NCBI RefSeq assembly: GCF_002931075.1
Contig: NZ_PSTQ01000001.1
Span: forward strand, 1 to 64,000
Direction of reading: 5' to 3'
DNA from: Pseudoclavibacter sp. AY1F1
Lineage (GTDB): Bacteria; Actinomycetota; Actinomycetes; Actinomycetales; Microbacteriaceae
Length of the DNA stretch: 64,000 nucleotides
Shown: in pieces, positions 1 through 9,587 of the stretch
How the letters are laid out: the number at the start of each line of letters is the position of its first letter
Position numbering within the stretch: the stretch's first letter is position 1
The notes under the pieces: model-generated
Database searches by the model: none
What the model was told of the DNA's origin: nothing
What the model saw: only the letters and a program-made list of their open reading frames with translations
Made by a program: the position numbers and the translations under genes

Positions 1-22
1 GCCAAAACGGGAGGGATGGACG

Positions 23-739
23 ATGAGCCACAGGTACGAGTCGAACGTGCGGGGCTACCTGCAGCGGGCGACGCCACAGGAGTGGGCAGTCATGGAGGAT
101 CGGGAGCAGACGGTCGTGGAGCTCGCGTCGCAGATCCGCGAGATGGTCGAGCAGACGGAGAACCAGTTGCTTGGGCAGACGTCTTCGAATCCGGACTACT
201 TGCAGGAAGTGGGTCGGCGGAACCAGGCGAAGCGGACCGCGGAGGAGATCGCGCTGAACCAGGTGCTGTACGAGGCGTACCCAGCGGAGGTGGATCCGGA
301 GGACGACGGGGACGAGCCGCCGACGGAGCCGCCGCTGCGGCCGCTGTGGGAGGACTCCCGGCAGCTCCCGCGGTCGCTGGGCCAGGTGCCGACGCCGGAG
401 CTGTTGGCGCGGCTGCTGGAGACGGAGCGGAAGTTCTGGGGGACCGAACCGGCGTGGATCGTTCCGCCGATGGATCTGGAGCGCGTGCCGATGCCGCCGA
501 CGCTGATCGACTCGAGCCGACCCGCGGAGACGTGGGCGGAAGTGGAGGCGTACTTCGCGGAGCAGGCACCGATCGCGGCGTTCGTGCGATCGCTGACTTG
601 GGAGCAGTGGGCAGCGATCGAGCCGGTGCTCTTCCGGGCGACGGACTCGGATCCGGATCAACTCGACTGGAGCGAACTGTTCAGCGCGGTGCGGCAGGAG
701 CTGCACCGAGGGACGCTGCAAGCAGCGCTTCAGCAGTAG
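23..739 (+). CDS. Unknown acidic element protein (238 aa), possibly the N-terminal part of the next gene product
   Basis: The ATG follows a purine-rich ribosome-binding site (GGGAGGG at about 10-16). The 238-residue protein is acidic and soluble, with no signal peptide, no membrane segment and no motif I recognise. It ends exactly where the next reading frame (one base back) starts to look like methylase-helicase, and that second frame has no good start codon near the junction. Either the two genes overlap with a poorly marked downstream start, or they are one long protein split by a frameshift at about 715-740. Function unknown. Confidence 0.7.
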   Translation: MSHRYESNVRGYLQRATPQEWAVMEDREQTVVELASQIREMVEQTENQLLGQTSSNPDYLQEVGRRNQAKRTAEEIALNQVLYEAYPAEVDPEDDGDEPPTEPPLRPLWEDSRQLPRSLGQVPTPELLARLLETERKFWGTEPAWIVPPMDLERVPMPPTLIDSSRPAETWAEVEAYFAEQAPIAAFVRSLTWEQWAAIEPVLFRATDSDPDQLDWSELFSAVRQELHRGTLQAALQQ

Positions 740-3700
740 TTTTCCGCGTCGAGTCGTCGGCACAACTCGCCCCGTCCGGGCCGAAAGCCCGGTATGCGGC
801 GAACGTCGCGGCGATCCGCCTCGCGTTCCAGCTGCGGGACGAAGAGCGGGCCGCGACCCCAGCCGAGCAGCAGCTCCTGGCACGGTACTCCGGTTGGGGT
901 GCCGTGCCAGGCGTGTTTAATCCCGTCGACGGGGTCTGGGGCGATGAGTACACGGAGTTGCGTGAGCTTCTCAGCCAAGATGCGTGGGCGCAAGCGCGTC
1001 GCACGACCTTGAATGCGCACTTTACCTCGCCGGAATTCACGACGGCCATGTGGGATGGATTGCGTGAGCTCGGCTTCGACAACGGGCGGGTGCTCGAGCC
1101 TGGATCCGGGCTCGGCACGTTCATCGGCACCGCGCCCGACGGGGTTCGCATGACGGGCGTGGAGCTCGATGCGACCACCGCGCTCATCAGTCGCTTGCTG
1201 CAGCCGCAGGCAGAGATCCGCACAGCGAGTTTCGCGGATGTGCGATTCCCTGATGGCTACTTCGATGCGACGATCGGCAACGTTCCCTTCGGCCAGGTGA
1301 AGCTGCGCGACGCGCTCCACAATCCTGGCCGCGCGCTGTCGCTGCACAATCACTTCCTCGCCAAGTCCTTGCACCTGACCCGCCCGGGTGGCATGGTTGT
1401 GGCGCTCACGAGCCGCCACACGCTCGATGCCGCCGACGATTCCGCCAGGCGTCGTCTCTATGAGCTCGGAGACCTGGTGGGCGCGGTCCGCCTCCCCGAG
1501 CGAGCGCACAAGGAGTTGGCCGGGACCGACGTCATCACCGACGTGCTCGTGTTCCGCCGCCGCGAGGAGGGCACCGAACGCGGAGACGCGCGCTGGCTGA
1601 CCGTGGCCGACATCGACACCGAGGGAGACGTGCCGGTGGTGATGAACCGGTACTTCCACGCGCACCCCGAGCACGTCCTCGGTCACGTGTCCGCGGACAT
1701 CGGCCGCTTCGGCCCGGAGCTGCGAGTCGTGGCCGAGAACGCGTCGGACGCGGCCCCGCTGCGGGAGGCGCTGTCCGGCATCGCCCGGACGGCGGTCATG
1801 GCCGGTCACGGCATGACCGCCCGGACACCGGACGCGGACATGAGCGCGGACACGGCCATGACCGACGATCTGACCGCAGCCCCAGAAGGAACGTGGGAGG
1901 GCACGCTCGTTGAGCAGGATGGCCGATTCTTCGAGGTGACCGGTGGTCACCTCGCCCCGGTCAAAGTGGCCAAGGGCGCGCTGACCGAGGTGCGCAGCCT
2001 CGTGGCCATGCGGGACCTGTCCCGCGAGCTGGTGACCCTCGAAGCAGAAACACTGGAGGACACCGCGGAGCTGGCCGAGCTCCGCGCCGAGCTGCGGACC
2101 ACGTACGAGTCGCACCTGGCCGCGTACGGTCCAGTGAACCGCATCAAGCTCATCGAGCTCAAGAGCGTCGACCCGGACACGGGTGAGCCGCGCGTGCAGC
2201 GCCGGACGCCTCCCGCGACGCGCGCGTTCCGGCAAGACCCGGGAGCGGCGCTCGTGTTCGCGCTCGAGAACTACGACGAGCAGGAACAACGTGCCACGCC
2301 CGCGGGCTTGTTGCTTGGACGTGTTCGCGCCCCGCGTCCGGTGGTCACGAGCGTGGACACGCCCGCGGACGCGGTGGCCGTAAGCCTTGACCGGCATGGC
2401 CGCATCGACGTGGGGACGATAGCCGGCCTTTTGGGCGTCGGCGAGGAGTCAGCGCGCTCGCAGCTCGACGGCCTCGCGTTTGAGGATCCCGCGGACAACG
2501 TGCTGCAGCCCCGGGCGGAGTACCTGTCCGGGAACGTCCGCACCAAGCTGCGTGAGGCGAGAGCTGCCGCGTTGGGGGAGCCGCGCTTCCAGATCAACGT
2601 CGCGGCGCTTGAGCGCGTGCAACCAACCCCGCTCGGCGTTGAGGACGTCTACCCGCAGGTCGGGGCGTCATGGATTGACTCGGAAACGTTCCAGGAGTTC
2701 CTGCAGGCGCACTCCAATGACCGGAACGCGCGTGTGGAGCGACTGGGGGCCTCCGAGTGGCGCGTCACGGGAGCCACGTTCGGTGTCGCGAACACCGACG
2801 AGTACGGCACGGCTCGTCGCCCGTTCGGCAAGCTCTTCGGCTCGCTCCTCAACATGAGCGAAATCAAAGTCACGGACCGAGACCCAGACGGGCGCGAGAT
2901 CCCGAACCCAGAAGAGACCGCAGCCGCACTGGAGAAGGCCGACGAGATCCGCGAGAAGTTCCAGGACTGGGTGTTCGATGACCCGGAACGTGCTTCCCGG
3001 CTCCTGGCGATCTACAACGAGCGGTTCAACGCGATCGCGCTGCGGGACTACTCCACAGAAGGGCAGGCGCTGCAGCTGCCTGGCTTGGCGGAGACGTTCA
3101 CACCGCATCCGCATCAGCGGGCTGCGGTCGCTCGCATGATCGCGGAGCCCACGGTCGGGCTCTTCCATGAGGTCGGGGCTGGCAAGACCGCCGAGATGGT
3201 GATTGGCACCATGGAGCTGCGCCGCCTCGGGTTCGTGACCAAACCCGTCGTCGTGGTGCCGAACCACATGCTCGAGCAGTTCTCCCGCGAATGGCTCCAG
3301 CTCTACCCGTCAGCGCGCGTCCTCGCCGCCGAGTCGGGAGACGTGACGAAGGAGAACAGGCGCAAGTTCGTCGCGCGAGCGGTCACGAACCCGTGGGACG
3401 CGATCATCATGACCCGCACCGCGTTCAAGGGCATCCCCGTCTCGCCCGAGTGGGAAGACACCTACAGCCGCCGCGAGCTCGCCGTGCAGTCTTCCTACCT
3501 CGACCGTGCCGTCGAGTCCGGGTCCATGACGATCAAGGAAGCCGAAGACGCCCGCAGCAAGCTCGAACAGGAGCTCGCGAAGAAGGATCCGCTTGTGCGT
3601 GATCTCGGTGTCGCGACGTTCGAGCAGATGGGCATCGACTACCTAGTGGTCGATGAGATGCATGACTTCAAGGGGCTCGCGATCGGCAGCAAACTCACGG

Positions 3701-5676
3701 GCGCGAACATCCCCGCCGTGTCGGGTCGCGCCACCGACCTGCACATGAAGATGGAGCTGCTGCGCGCTACCAGCGAGACGGGCCGTATCGCGACCGTGGC
3801 CACGGCCACGCCGCTCTCGAACTCGCTGGTCGAGGCGTACACGATGCAGCGCTACCTGCGCCCCGACCTGCTCGAGGAAGCAGGCGTGCACGACTTCGAG
3901 GCGTGGGCGGCGACCTTCGGGGAGCTGCACACGGAGATGGAAGTCGACGTCGCGGGTGGCATGAAGACGAAAACGCGTCTGAGTCGGTTCAAGAACCTGC
4001 CCGAAATGCTGCGCCTCTGGCGGGTCGCTGGCGACGTCAAGACCGCCGCGGACCTGAACCTCCCCACTCCCGAGCTCGCGCTCAACAGCAAGGGGCAGGC
4101 GCGCCCCGAGATGGTGATCGTCCCGGCCTCTCCCGCCGTGCGGGAGTACATCGGGGAGCTGCGCGTCCGCATCGACAAGCTCACCCGTGCAGATAAGAGC
4201 GACAACATGCTCCGCATCAGCTCCGACGGCCGCAAGGCCGCGCTGGACGCGGAACTCGTGGGCCTCTCCGACGACGGGGCCGAGACGAAGATCGACCGCG
4301 CCGTGGAGAACATCGCCCGCATCTACCAGGACAACGCCGGGAACTCGTACGCGGATCCCGACACTGGGAACGAGGCAGCGCACAAGGGTGCGCTGCAGAT
4401 CGTGTTCCTGGACCTGGGCACGCCGAACAAGGACCGCGGCTGGTCCGTGTACGAGAAGATGCGCGACCGGCTCGCGGCCGCGGGCGTGCCCCGGTCGGAG
4501 ATCGCGTTCGTCCAGGACGCGAAGGGCAGCGCCAAGAAGGCGGCACTCTTCAAGGCTGCCCGCGACGGGCAGGTGTCGGTGCTGTTCGGGTCGACGGAGA
4601 CGATGGGCGTCGGCACCAACGTGCAGCGCCGCGCGATCGCGCTCCACGACATCGACTGCCCCTGGCGCCCATCCGACCTGCAGCAGCGGGCCGGACGCAT
4701 CATGCGCCAGGGCAACCAGAACGACGTCGTGCAGCACTACCGGTACGCGACGTCCCACTCCTTCGACGCGTTCATGTGGCAGAAGCAGGAGCAGAAGGGG
4801 CGCTTCATCGCGCAAGCCATGCGTGGGGATGCTCGCGTGCGAGACCTCGAGGACATCGGCACCGCCGAGCTTGAAGCGGGCGAAGCGAAGGCGCTGGCCA
4901 CGGGGAACCCGAAGCTCGTGCAGCACGCGCAACTGCGCACCGACGTGACGAAGCTCCGCCGCCTCGAGCGAGCACACGCCCAATCCCAAGCAACGCTGCG
5001 CATGACTGTCGACAACGCGCGAGCACGCGTCTCCCGGCTCGAGCGGGAGATCGAGCAGTTGGAAGCAGCCTTGCCTCACATGCGCGAGCTCGACGGCGAT
5101 CGCTTCAGCATGACTCTCGGGCGAGGCACCTTCTCGAAGCGCACCGAGGCAGGGCAGCAACTCGTGCGGCTCTTCCATCGCGGCGGGATCCCACAGGGAC
5201 GTGGCGGATACAGCGCGTCATCCGCGCGCGCTGCCGTGGGGGAGCTCAGCGGTATGACCGTGCTCGCATCCCAGGGCCGCGACTACGGGCAACGCCTCGT
5301 GTACCTGGAGCTGCAGGACGTTCCCGGCAGCGAAGTCTCCGTCGACGCGGAGCGGTTCCTGCAGAGCCCGGAAGGCGCGGTCACCCGTCTCGCGAACCGC
5401 GTTGCCGCGATCCCTGCAGGGCTGGCCGAGCGACGCCTCGACCGGGACGAGAAGCACCGAGTCGCCACAGAAGCCAAGGAACGCATCGGCTTGCCCTTCC
5501 GCCGAGCTGACGAGCTCCGCGACAAGTGGGCCGCGTTCCAAGCCCTGAACAAGGAACTCGCCCGCGAAGCAGCCCGCCCCAAGACTCCCGAAGAGCGTCC
5601 CGCTCGCCCGGTCGACATCCACGCCGACCACACCCACACCAGACCCGTCAGCGGCCCCGCTGGCGCGTCCATCTGA
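607..5676 (+). CDS. DarB-like N6-adenine methylase fused to SNF2-type helicase (element anti-restriction protein)
   Basis: A very large protein (about 1,690 aa from the GTG at 607; start uncertain). The N-terminal methylase carries motif I EPGSGLGTF at 1096 and a NVPFG catalytic motif at 1279, the variant of NPPF usual in this plasmid/phage family. The SF2 helicase part has Walker A HEVGAGKT at 3166, Walker B DEMH at 3652, TATPLSN at 3802 and motif VI starting QQRAGRIMRQGN at 4681, followed by a coiled-coil region. Homologues such as P1 DarB protect incoming DNA from restriction in cis. The frame is open back to position 16, but the part before about 700 has shadow-type composition. The tail (ARPVDIHADH, ending GPAGASI) recurs in other element proteins. 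It starts an operon with the next two genes. Confidence 0.85.
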   Translation: MGSDRAGALPGDGLGSGSTRLERTVQRGAAGAAPRDAASSASAVVFRVESSAQLAPSGPKARYAANVAAIRLAFQLRDEERAATPAEQQLLARYSGWGAVPGVFNPVDGVWGDEYTELRELLSQDAWAQARRTTLNAHFTSPEFTTAMWDGLRELGFDNGRVLEPGSGLGTFIGTAPDGVRMTGVELDATTALISRLLQPQAEIRTASFADVRFPDGYFDATIGNVPFGQVKLRDALHNPGRALSLHNHFLAKSLHLTRPGGMVVALTSRHTLDAADDSARRRLYELGDLVGAVRLPERAHKELAGTDVITDVLVFRRREEGTERGDARWLTVADIDTEGDVPVVMNRYFHAHPEHVLGHVSADIGRFGPELRVVAENASDAAPLREALSGIARTAVMAGHGMTARTPDADMSADTAMTDDLTAAPEGTWEGTLVEQDGRFFEVTGGHLAPVKVAKGALTEVRSLVAMRDLSRELVTLEAETLEDTAELAELRAELRTTYESHLAAYGPVNRIKLIELKSVDPDTGEPRVQRRTPPATRAFRQDPGAALVFALENYDEQEQRATPAGLLLGRVRAPRPVVTSVDTPADAVAVSLDRHGRIDVGTIAGLLGVGEESARSQLDGLAFEDPADNVLQPRAEYLSGNVRTKLREARAAALGEPRFQINVAALERVQPTPLGVEDVYPQVGASWIDSETFQEFLQAHSNDRNARVERLGASEWRVTGATFGVANTDEYGTARRPFGKLFGSLLNMSEIKVTDRDPDGREIPNPEETAAALEKADEIREKFQDWVFDDPERASRLLAIYNERFNAIALRDYSTEGQALQLPGLAETFTPHPHQRAAVARMIAEPTVGLFHEVGAGKTAEMVIGTMELRRLGFVTKPVVVVPNHMLEQFSREWLQLYPSARVLAAESGDVTKENRRKFVARAVTNPWDAIIMTRTAFKGIPVSPEWEDTYSRRELAVQSSYLDRAVESGSMTIKEAEDARSKLEQELAKKDPLVRDLGVATFEQMGIDYLVVDEMHDFKGLAIGSKLTGANIPAVSGRATDLHMKMELLRATSETGRIATVATATPLSNSLVEAYTMQRYLRPDLLEEAGVHDFEAWAATFGELHTEMEVDVAGGMKTKTRLSRFKNLPEMLRLWRVAGDVKTAADLNLPTPELALNSKGQARPEMVIVPASPAVREYIGELRVRIDKLTRADKSDNMLRISSDGRKAALDAELVGLSDDGAETKIDRAVENIARIYQDNAGNSYADPDTGNEAAHKGALQIVFLDLGTPNKDRGWSVYEKMRDRLAAAGVPRSEIAFVQDAKGSAKKAALFKAARDGQVSVLFGSTETMGVGTNVQRRAIALHDIDCPWRPSDLQQRAGRIMRQGNQNDVVQHYRYATSHSFDAFMWQKQEQKGRFIAQAMRGDARVRDLEDIGTAELEAGEAKALATGNPKLVQHAQLRTDVTKLRRLERAHAQSQATLRMTVDNARARVSRLEREIEQLEAALPHMRELDGDRFSMTLGRGTFSKRTEAGQQLVRLFHRGGIPQGRGGYSASSARAAVGELSGMTVLASQGRDYGQRLVYLELQDVPGSEVSVDAERFLQSPEGAVTRLANRVAAIPAGLAERRLDRDEKHRVATEAKERIGLPFRRADELRDKWAAFQALNKELAREAARPKTPEERPARPVDIHADHTHTRPVSGPAGASI

Positions 5677-5687
5677 AAGGAACCCTC

Positions 5688-6947
5688 ATGAGCCGTCGAT
5701 ACCGCAAAGCGGTCGAACAGTACCTCACCACCCACGCACCCACAGCCCTCAAGCGGTCGAACGATCCGAAGCAGCTCATCAACACGTACGCCGCAGAGAT
5801 CGCTGACGCGGTGAGAGACGACGTGGACTTCGTGGCGGTGAACAACCTCGAGCGACCCACGCGCGAACTGCGTACCCGCGTCGAGCGTGTCGTGTTCCCC
5901 GTCATCATGACGCGCGTCGCGCCACCCGAGCTCGAGAAGGCCAAGGGCATCGTGGAAGCCGAGACCTTCTACATCGCGCTCTCCGACACCATCACCAGCG
6001 TTCCGACGCCGATGCGGTTGCGCGCGATGGAGGCCTACGACACGTTCCGGTGGGACACGAACCAGCCCGTGTTCCTCGTGAGCGGCGAGGTCGCGACCTC
6101 TCGGGAGCAGATCGACCAGGACCACCAGCTGCAGCGAGCGGCACTGCAGCAGTTGCGGCAACTCGACGGGCAGAGCCTCGCCGACACGGAGGACTTGATC
6201 ACAGCGGCCCTCGGCCCGGACGGGGCGAAAGGGCCGTGGGGGTCCGCGACGTGGGCCGGGACGGTTCGTGTCATGACGCAGGAGATCGCTGCAGGGACCT
6301 TCGAGACGCCATCGACTCCGCCGCAGCTCGTGCGCTCGGAACTCGAGCAAGCCGGTGAATCGGAGATGTACGCCGGTCGCAACGAGGTAGGCGACCGCTT
6401 CCGGCTCCGCACCCACCTCTACAACCTCGCAAACCCAGGCCAAGAGATAGCCGAGCGTATGCCGGAGGCGCTGCGGGCGACAACAGCCGCGACCCTGGAC
6501 TACGACTTCGTGCAATACACCGTGCAGACCTTCCAACGCGACGCGGATCCCGCAACGCGAGCTGCCGTGTCCGTGCTGCAAACGATCCGCCCAGAGCGCG
6601 TGGAGCAGCTTCGCGACCTGATCCGGTACGAGCACGTCGCGCCGGGAGCTGACCACCAGCGACTGTCCACAGCAAAACTCCTGGAATCGATCAAGGAGGA
6701 AATCGACGGGAACACCTTCACGGCCCCCAGTCAACGTCCGCACACGCCCGCCTTCGGGGACCACCACGGTCACCTCGACAACGACGAGCGGGACGAATAC
6801 TGGGAACGAGCTGCAGTCGACTACGCGCGTGACGTGTTCCGTGCCGACGCCTACGAGCGCAGCACGGCCAGACCCAACGACATCCACGCGACAGCAAGCA
6901 TTCCGCGCCCAGCATCGTCCGCGGCCGTCGCCGCCCCAGGCCTCTGA
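5688..6947 (+). CDS. Unknown element protein (419 aa) with the shared C-terminal tail
   Basis: The ATG at 5688 lies 11 bases after the methylase-helicase stop and is preceded by GAAAGGA, so the two are almost certainly co-transcribed. The 419-residue product is soluble, helical and rich in charged residues, with no recognisable catalytic motif, signal peptide or membrane segment. Its C-terminus (ARPNDIHA at 6867-6890, then a Pro/Ala-rich end) closely resembles the tails of the methylase-helicase (ARPVDIHA) and the relaxase (ARPVDVHA). By position and tail I infer a partner protein of the methylase-helicase, perhaps playing the part DarA plays for DarB; the family itself is not recognised. Confidence 0.75.
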   Translation: MSRRYRKAVEQYLTTHAPTALKRSNDPKQLINTYAAEIADAVRDDVDFVAVNNLERPTRELRTRVERVVFPVIMTRVAPPELEKAKGIVEAETFYIALSDTITSVPTPMRLRAMEAYDTFRWDTNQPVFLVSGEVATSREQIDQDHQLQRAALQQLRQLDGQSLADTEDLITAALGPDGAKGPWGSATWAGTVRVMTQEIAAGTFETPSTPPQLVRSELEQAGESEMYAGRNEVGDRFRLRTHLYNLANPGQEIAERMPEALRATTAATLDYDFVQYTVQTFQRDADPATRAAVSVLQTIRPERVEQLRDLIRYEHVAPGADHQRLSTAKLLESIKEEIDGNTFTAPSQRPHTPAFGDHHGHLDNDERDEYWERAAVDYARDVFRADAYERSTARPNDIHATASIPRPASSAAVAAPGL

Positions 6948-6958
6948 GAGAGACGCGC

Positions 6959-8083
6959 ATGATCACCAAAGCCAACGCCGCGGTCGGACGCACAGTTCGC
7001 AGCTACTTCACCGACGGCCCCGCCGTCGACGGATTCGAGGACGTCGAAGACCAGGAGAACTTCCTGCACCACGTCGCGTGGAGCGCCACCCGAGAGATGC
7101 GCGCACACGCCGTCGAATACGTGGCACGTCGAGGCCAGACCGGAGACCTCAAGGACGTGAAGCGCAGCGCTGGACGCCGCGCACTGCGTCTCGCCGTCCC
7201 CATCTGGCTCGAGTCCCGCTACCCGAGGCACGACCTGGCCCGCACAGCGCTCCCCGCGCAGTTACGGCAGTCCGAGCGCGAGGGAGGCATGCCCACCGAG
7301 CAACTGCTCCACTTGCGCCACGAGCTCCGCCTGGAACAGTTCACGCACAACGAGCAGATCCTGCGAACGTTGCCGCCCGCGAACACATTCGGAGCTCGTC
7401 CCGGCCCGTACGCGATTGGCAAACGCGAAATGGAAGCCGTGACGCTCGACTGGCTGGACGCCGCCCACCAGGCGGAGGTCACTTCCGTGCGGCTCCTCAG
7501 CGCGCTCGACACGCACCAGATCTCGGACCTCGGTGGACTCGTGCGCTTCTCGAGCGGCCTCGCCCGAACCGAGAGCGCGCCCTGGTCGACGTACGCGCAC
7601 GTCCTGCAGGAAGAACGCGCGCGAGGTAGCCTCGCCGCCTACCTCGTCTCTCGGATTCCGGAAGTCGCGCCCGTGACCCCCACCGTGAAGGCGCTGTCGG
7701 ACGAGTTCCGCGCGTACGCGCACAACACCAGCCTTTCGCGGCTCGCGCTCGTCAACAACAACGAACGCATTGAGCGCCGAGAAGCGGCACAGGTGGAAAC
7801 GATGAACAACGCTCGTGGATACGGCATTCTTCAGTTCGAGCTCAACGGACCCGCTCGCTCCATCGCCATGGGTACCAAGCTGCTGCGAGGAGACGAGGCC
7901 GAATCGGACCGTCTCCGCGACGTTCTCCGTACGCCGTTCGCTCGAGCAGAAGAGCTGAGGCAAGCGACGAGAGGCCTCGACCTCCACAAGCTCGCTAAAG
8001 CGTCGGCGGGCATTCGGTTCCGAAGCGATGCGCGGTCACCCGTGCCCGCACCCGCTACTGGACACGCAGGAGCGTCGTTGTAG
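6959..8083 (+). CDS. Unknown element protein (374 aa), third gene of the methylase-helicase operon
   Basis: Starts 11 bases after the previous stop, with GAGAGACGC upstream. The soluble, mostly helical product has no motif I can name. Its end, PVPAPATGHAGASL, resembles the last residues of the methylase-helicase (PVSGPAGASI). The C-terminal two thirds, from about residue 140, is duplicated as a broken copy at 9588-10301. That copy retains long identical stretches such as APWSTYAHVLQEERARG. A strong hairpin at 8141-8175 follows the stop, marking the end of the operon. Confidence 0.75.
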   Translation: MITKANAAVGRTVRSYFTDGPAVDGFEDVEDQENFLHHVAWSATREMRAHAVEYVARRGQTGDLKDVKRSAGRRALRLAVPIWLESRYPRHDLARTALPAQLRQSEREGGMPTEQLLHLRHELRLEQFTHNEQILRTLPPANTFGARPGPYAIGKREMEAVTLDWLDAAHQAEVTSVRLLSALDTHQISDLGGLVRFSSGLARTESAPWSTYAHVLQEERARGSLAAYLVSRIPEVAPVTPTVKALSDEFRAYAHNTSLSRLALVNNNERIERREAAQVETMNNARGYGILQFELNGPARSIAMGTKLLRGDEAESDRLRDVLRTPFARAEELRQATRGLDLHKLAKASAGIRFRSDARSPVPAPATGHAGASL

Positions 8084-8140
8084 TCGTTGTGTGAGCGCAT
8101 GCGCCGGCGGCGCGATCGCCAGTGCGATCGCACAACTACA

Positions 8141-8175
8141 CGCGGCCCCGAAACCACCCTGGTTTCGGGGCCGCG
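8141..8175 (+). terminator. Perfect 16-bp stem terminator closing the methylase-helicase operon
   Basis: Arms 8141-8156 and 8160-8175 are perfectly complementary around a CCC loop. There is no T-tract, as is common in high-GC actinobacteria. It lies 57 bases after the stop of the 374-aa gene. Confidence 0.8.
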
Positions 8176-8221
8176 TTGTCGATGGCCTGCGAATGTCGGT
8201 GCAGACTCCTACAGTGTCGTC

Positions 8222-9067
8222 ATGGACACTCAGGGGGCATCGTTGATCACATGGTCTTCGCTGCGATGGGCGAGCGGACGCGCCACCGTCATGGCGGGCA
8301 CGCTGCTCGCTGCCCTGGCCCTGCTGGCGTGGCTGGTCGGTGGGACCGTGGTCGACGTGCTGCGAGACACACTTGGATGGTGGCTCGCCGGATTCGGCGC
8401 GGCCGCGCTCGTGTGTGCAGTCGTGACCGAGATTGCGATGTGGTGGATGCGCGGCGGATCCCGGTGGGGGTACTTCGCGAGCGACGAAGCCAAACTCGAC
8501 TACCTCGAGTCCGTCATGCGGCTCTGCCCCTCGGATGCCAGGCTTGTGCGGGTGGGACGCCTCGACGGGGCGTACCCAACGGGCTCGCGCTGCGCCGTGA
8601 AGGACGTGGACGGGGACGAGTCATCATCGTGGTTCGCGGAGGCATGGCCCACGCGGGGAGACGTACTCCTCGTGCGAGGCGCATACGGTCACGGACACCA
8701 CTGGGGAGACTCCAACGTGCTCTACGTGAACGAAGTCCTCACGCGCCTCCCGTCCTGGGTCTGGGGAGCGCTCCGGCGCAGCGCGCGCCGGGAGGCCCGG
8801 GAGGCCCGGCAATGGCAGCGCGCCGAACGGCGTGAGCAGGAAGAACTTGCCAGGGACGCGAAGTACGCAGTCCAGATCCCAGAAGCTGCACCCATACCGG
8901 GTGCGGACTTCACGGAGAGGGACGCACCGCGAGTGGAGTTCGCCCCAACCGAGCACGATGAAACCAGACCTTGGCCCGCCGTGCAGTTCTGTCCGACCCT
9001 GGCTCTCATTCCGGAGGTCGAACCATCGTCAGACAGGCCCTGGCTCCGGGGGCGGCCGCTCTCTTGA
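8222..9067 (+). CDS. Membrane-anchored unknown protein (281 aa, two N-terminal membrane helices)
   Basis: Start taken at the ATG at 8222, just before the two hydrophobic stretches (about residues 22-45 and 52-75); no clear ribosome-binding site is visible and the open frame runs further upstream. After the helices comes a cytoplasmic domain with a Trp/His-rich patch (GAYGHGHHWGDSNVLYVNE), then a charged Arg/Glu-rich helix and a Pro-rich end. No family recognised. It may be an element accessory protein; it lacks the shared C-terminal tail. Its last bases border the helicase debris on the opposite strand. Confidence 0.6.
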   Translation: MDTQGASLITWSSLRWASGRATVMAGTLLAALALLAWLVGGTVVDVLRDTLGWWLAGFGAAALVCAVVTEIAMWWMRGGSRWGYFASDEAKLDYLESVMRLCPSDARLVRVGRLDGAYPTGSRCAVKDVDGDESSSWFAEAWPTRGDVLLVRGAYGHGHHWGDSNVLYVNEVLTRLPSWVWGALRRSARREAREARQWQRAERREQEELARDAKYAVQIPEAAPIPGADFTERDAPRVEFAPTEHDETRPWPAVQFCPTLALIPEVEPSSDRPWLRGRPLS

Positions 9068-9129
9068 GTCCGCGTATCGGCAGCAGGCGAAGGGGCGGAC
9101 GGGGCTGGTTCCGTGCGGACGTTTGGCGG

Positions 9130-9575
9130 CGACCAGTAGGGATGCGCGCACCCTCCGGCGCTGTCGAGGACGAACGCGACACTCTGCTCAGCGCGGGTTA
9201 CACCGACGTAGAGCTTCGCTGCCGATAATTCCTCAAGCGGTTCGCCCTTTTGCAGTAGCTTCCGCATTTTCTCTGTGGGAAGGATCAGTATGCGTTCTCG
9301 CGTCAGGCCCTTTGCGGTGCCAAAGGTGAGGAAGTCGAGGTGGCTGTGTGTCGTGGCTGATCTGCTGTCCCATCGCAGTGGTTGGGGGCGAATTGCTTCA
9401 TGTACGCGTCAACGTCTTCGGTGCGGACAAGGAACACGCGGTCGTGGTCAGTACGCGGGTGTTCCGCGAGCGTGTCCGTTTGAACCCCCACTCGTTAGAG
9501 AAGAGGTCGTCGGAGAGCGCAGCAAGTTCGGGGTGGCACCGCCACGTCTCGTGCCGCTGGGTGATCGTCGACCGT
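9130..9575 (-). pseudogene. Frameshifted C-terminal remnant of a UvrD/Rep-like helicase
   Basis: Reading the minus strand, three frames in succession give helicase-like sequence. First comes RCHPELAALSDDLF (about 9500-9550), then DRVFLVRTEDVDAYMKQFAP (about 9395-9460), then DFLTFGTAKGLTRERILILP followed by KLYVGVTRAEQSVAFVLD (about 9160-9340). The last piece matches motifs V and VI of UvrD-family SF1 helicases. The frame changes near 9480 and 9350 and the absent N-terminal half show it is not functional. Its upstream end is joined directly to the duplicated gene fragment at 9588. Such helicases are often defence cargo on mobile elements, but which system it came from cannot be told. Confidence 0.7.
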
Positions 9576-9587
9576 TGTTTGTGTTCC

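Noticed and set aside
16-606. Open frame continuous with the methylase-helicase from position 16
   Set aside because: The translated part is Gly/Ala/Arg-rich with no motif and lies fully inside the better-supported 238-aa gene; it is a high-GC shadow.
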